6,060 nucleotides of DNA. Origin: Desulfobulbaceae bacterium. GTDB lineage: Bacteria; Desulfobacterota; Desulfobulbia; Desulfobulbales; SURF-16. The DNA is taken from contig JANTGB010000149.1 in NCBI GenBank assembly GCA_024763115.1, positions 1 to 6,060 of the forward strand, read 5' to 3'. Positions within the stretch are counted from its first letter, which is position 1. Every line of letters starts with the position of its first letter. The notes beneath the pieces are model-generated. The model saw nothing but the letters and a program-made list of their open reading frames with translations. It searched no databases and was not told the origin of the DNA. The translations under genes and the position numbers were made by a program. This document shows, one piece after another, positions 5,965-6,060 of the stretch.

Positions 5965-6060
5965 GTAACTGCTCACAGGGCACCGCATATTTCCGCGATC
6001 AGTCCGGCTTACGTATGACTAATACGCTGCGCCGACCTGATCACGAAAATCTACGGCACC
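5965..6060. mobile_element. Partial palindromic element of the same family, cut by the window edge
   Basis: The left end GTAACTGCTCACAGGG matches the end at 2416. Arms 5979-6008 and 6031-6060 are inverted repeats matching at 22 of 30 bases, and the loop contains a further perfect CGTAT/ATACG stem (6012-6016, 6022-6026). The arrangement parallels the palindrome in the complete element at 1525-1676. The right terminal repeat is outside the window. The 8 bp before the left end are CATAATCA, which should recur after the right end if this is an intact insertion. The element lies in the glgP 5' region. Confidence 0.7.

Overview
The window looks like a chromosomal segment of a Gram-negative bacterium of moderate GC content. 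The glycogen phosphorylase, the glycosyltransferase and the short DtxR-type regulator would fit Desulfobacterota or a relative, but nothing here fixes the taxon and this is low-confidence inference. It holds three protein genes, two serine tRNA genes, one possible small ORF and a set of short non-coding repeats.

Layout: 28-1578 (minus) encodes a glycosyltransferase with a GT9/heptosyltransferase-like C-terminal half. 1847-1932 and 2004-2097 (plus) are tandem tRNA-Ser(UGA) and tRNA-Ser(GCU) behind a recognisable promoter. 2573-3076 (plus) encodes a short DtxR/MntR-family metal-dependent repressor, closed by a clear intrinsic terminator that overlaps its stop codon. 3149-3268 is a 39-codon ORF with a strong Shine-Dalgarno sequence and no recognised function. 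3464-5938 (minus) is full-length glycogen phosphorylase (glgP), with all catalytic motifs intact. The genes do not form an operon and share no evident pathway.

The main novelty lies in the gaps. At least four related short elements sit in the intergenic DNA: 1525-1676, 2229-2408, 2416-about 2490, and 5965 running off the window end. A fifth fragment at 3291-3371 repeats the right end of the second. They begin 5'-GTAA(C/G)... and end ...GTTAC. The first has 14/15-matching terminal inverted repeats and an exact 8-bp target duplication (TAAACAGT). The second has 11-bp perfect inverted ends and a 7/8 duplication. GTAA ends with 8-bp duplications are the hallmark of IS66-family transposition, so I read these as non-autonomous miniature elements (MITEs) mobilised by an IS66-type transposase. 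No transposase gene is in the window.

The elements lie against gene starts. One supplies the annotated ATG and about the first 18 codons of the glycosyltransferase. One begins 26 bp upstream of the glgP start codon, just beyond its ribosome-binding site. Two are stacked upstream of the DtxR-type gene, one apparently inserted into the edge of the other. The copies at 1525 and 5965 also contain long imperfect palindromes. Their arm mismatches become G-U pairs mostly in RNA of the strand transcribed into the downstream gene, which hints at leader-RNA function but is unproven.
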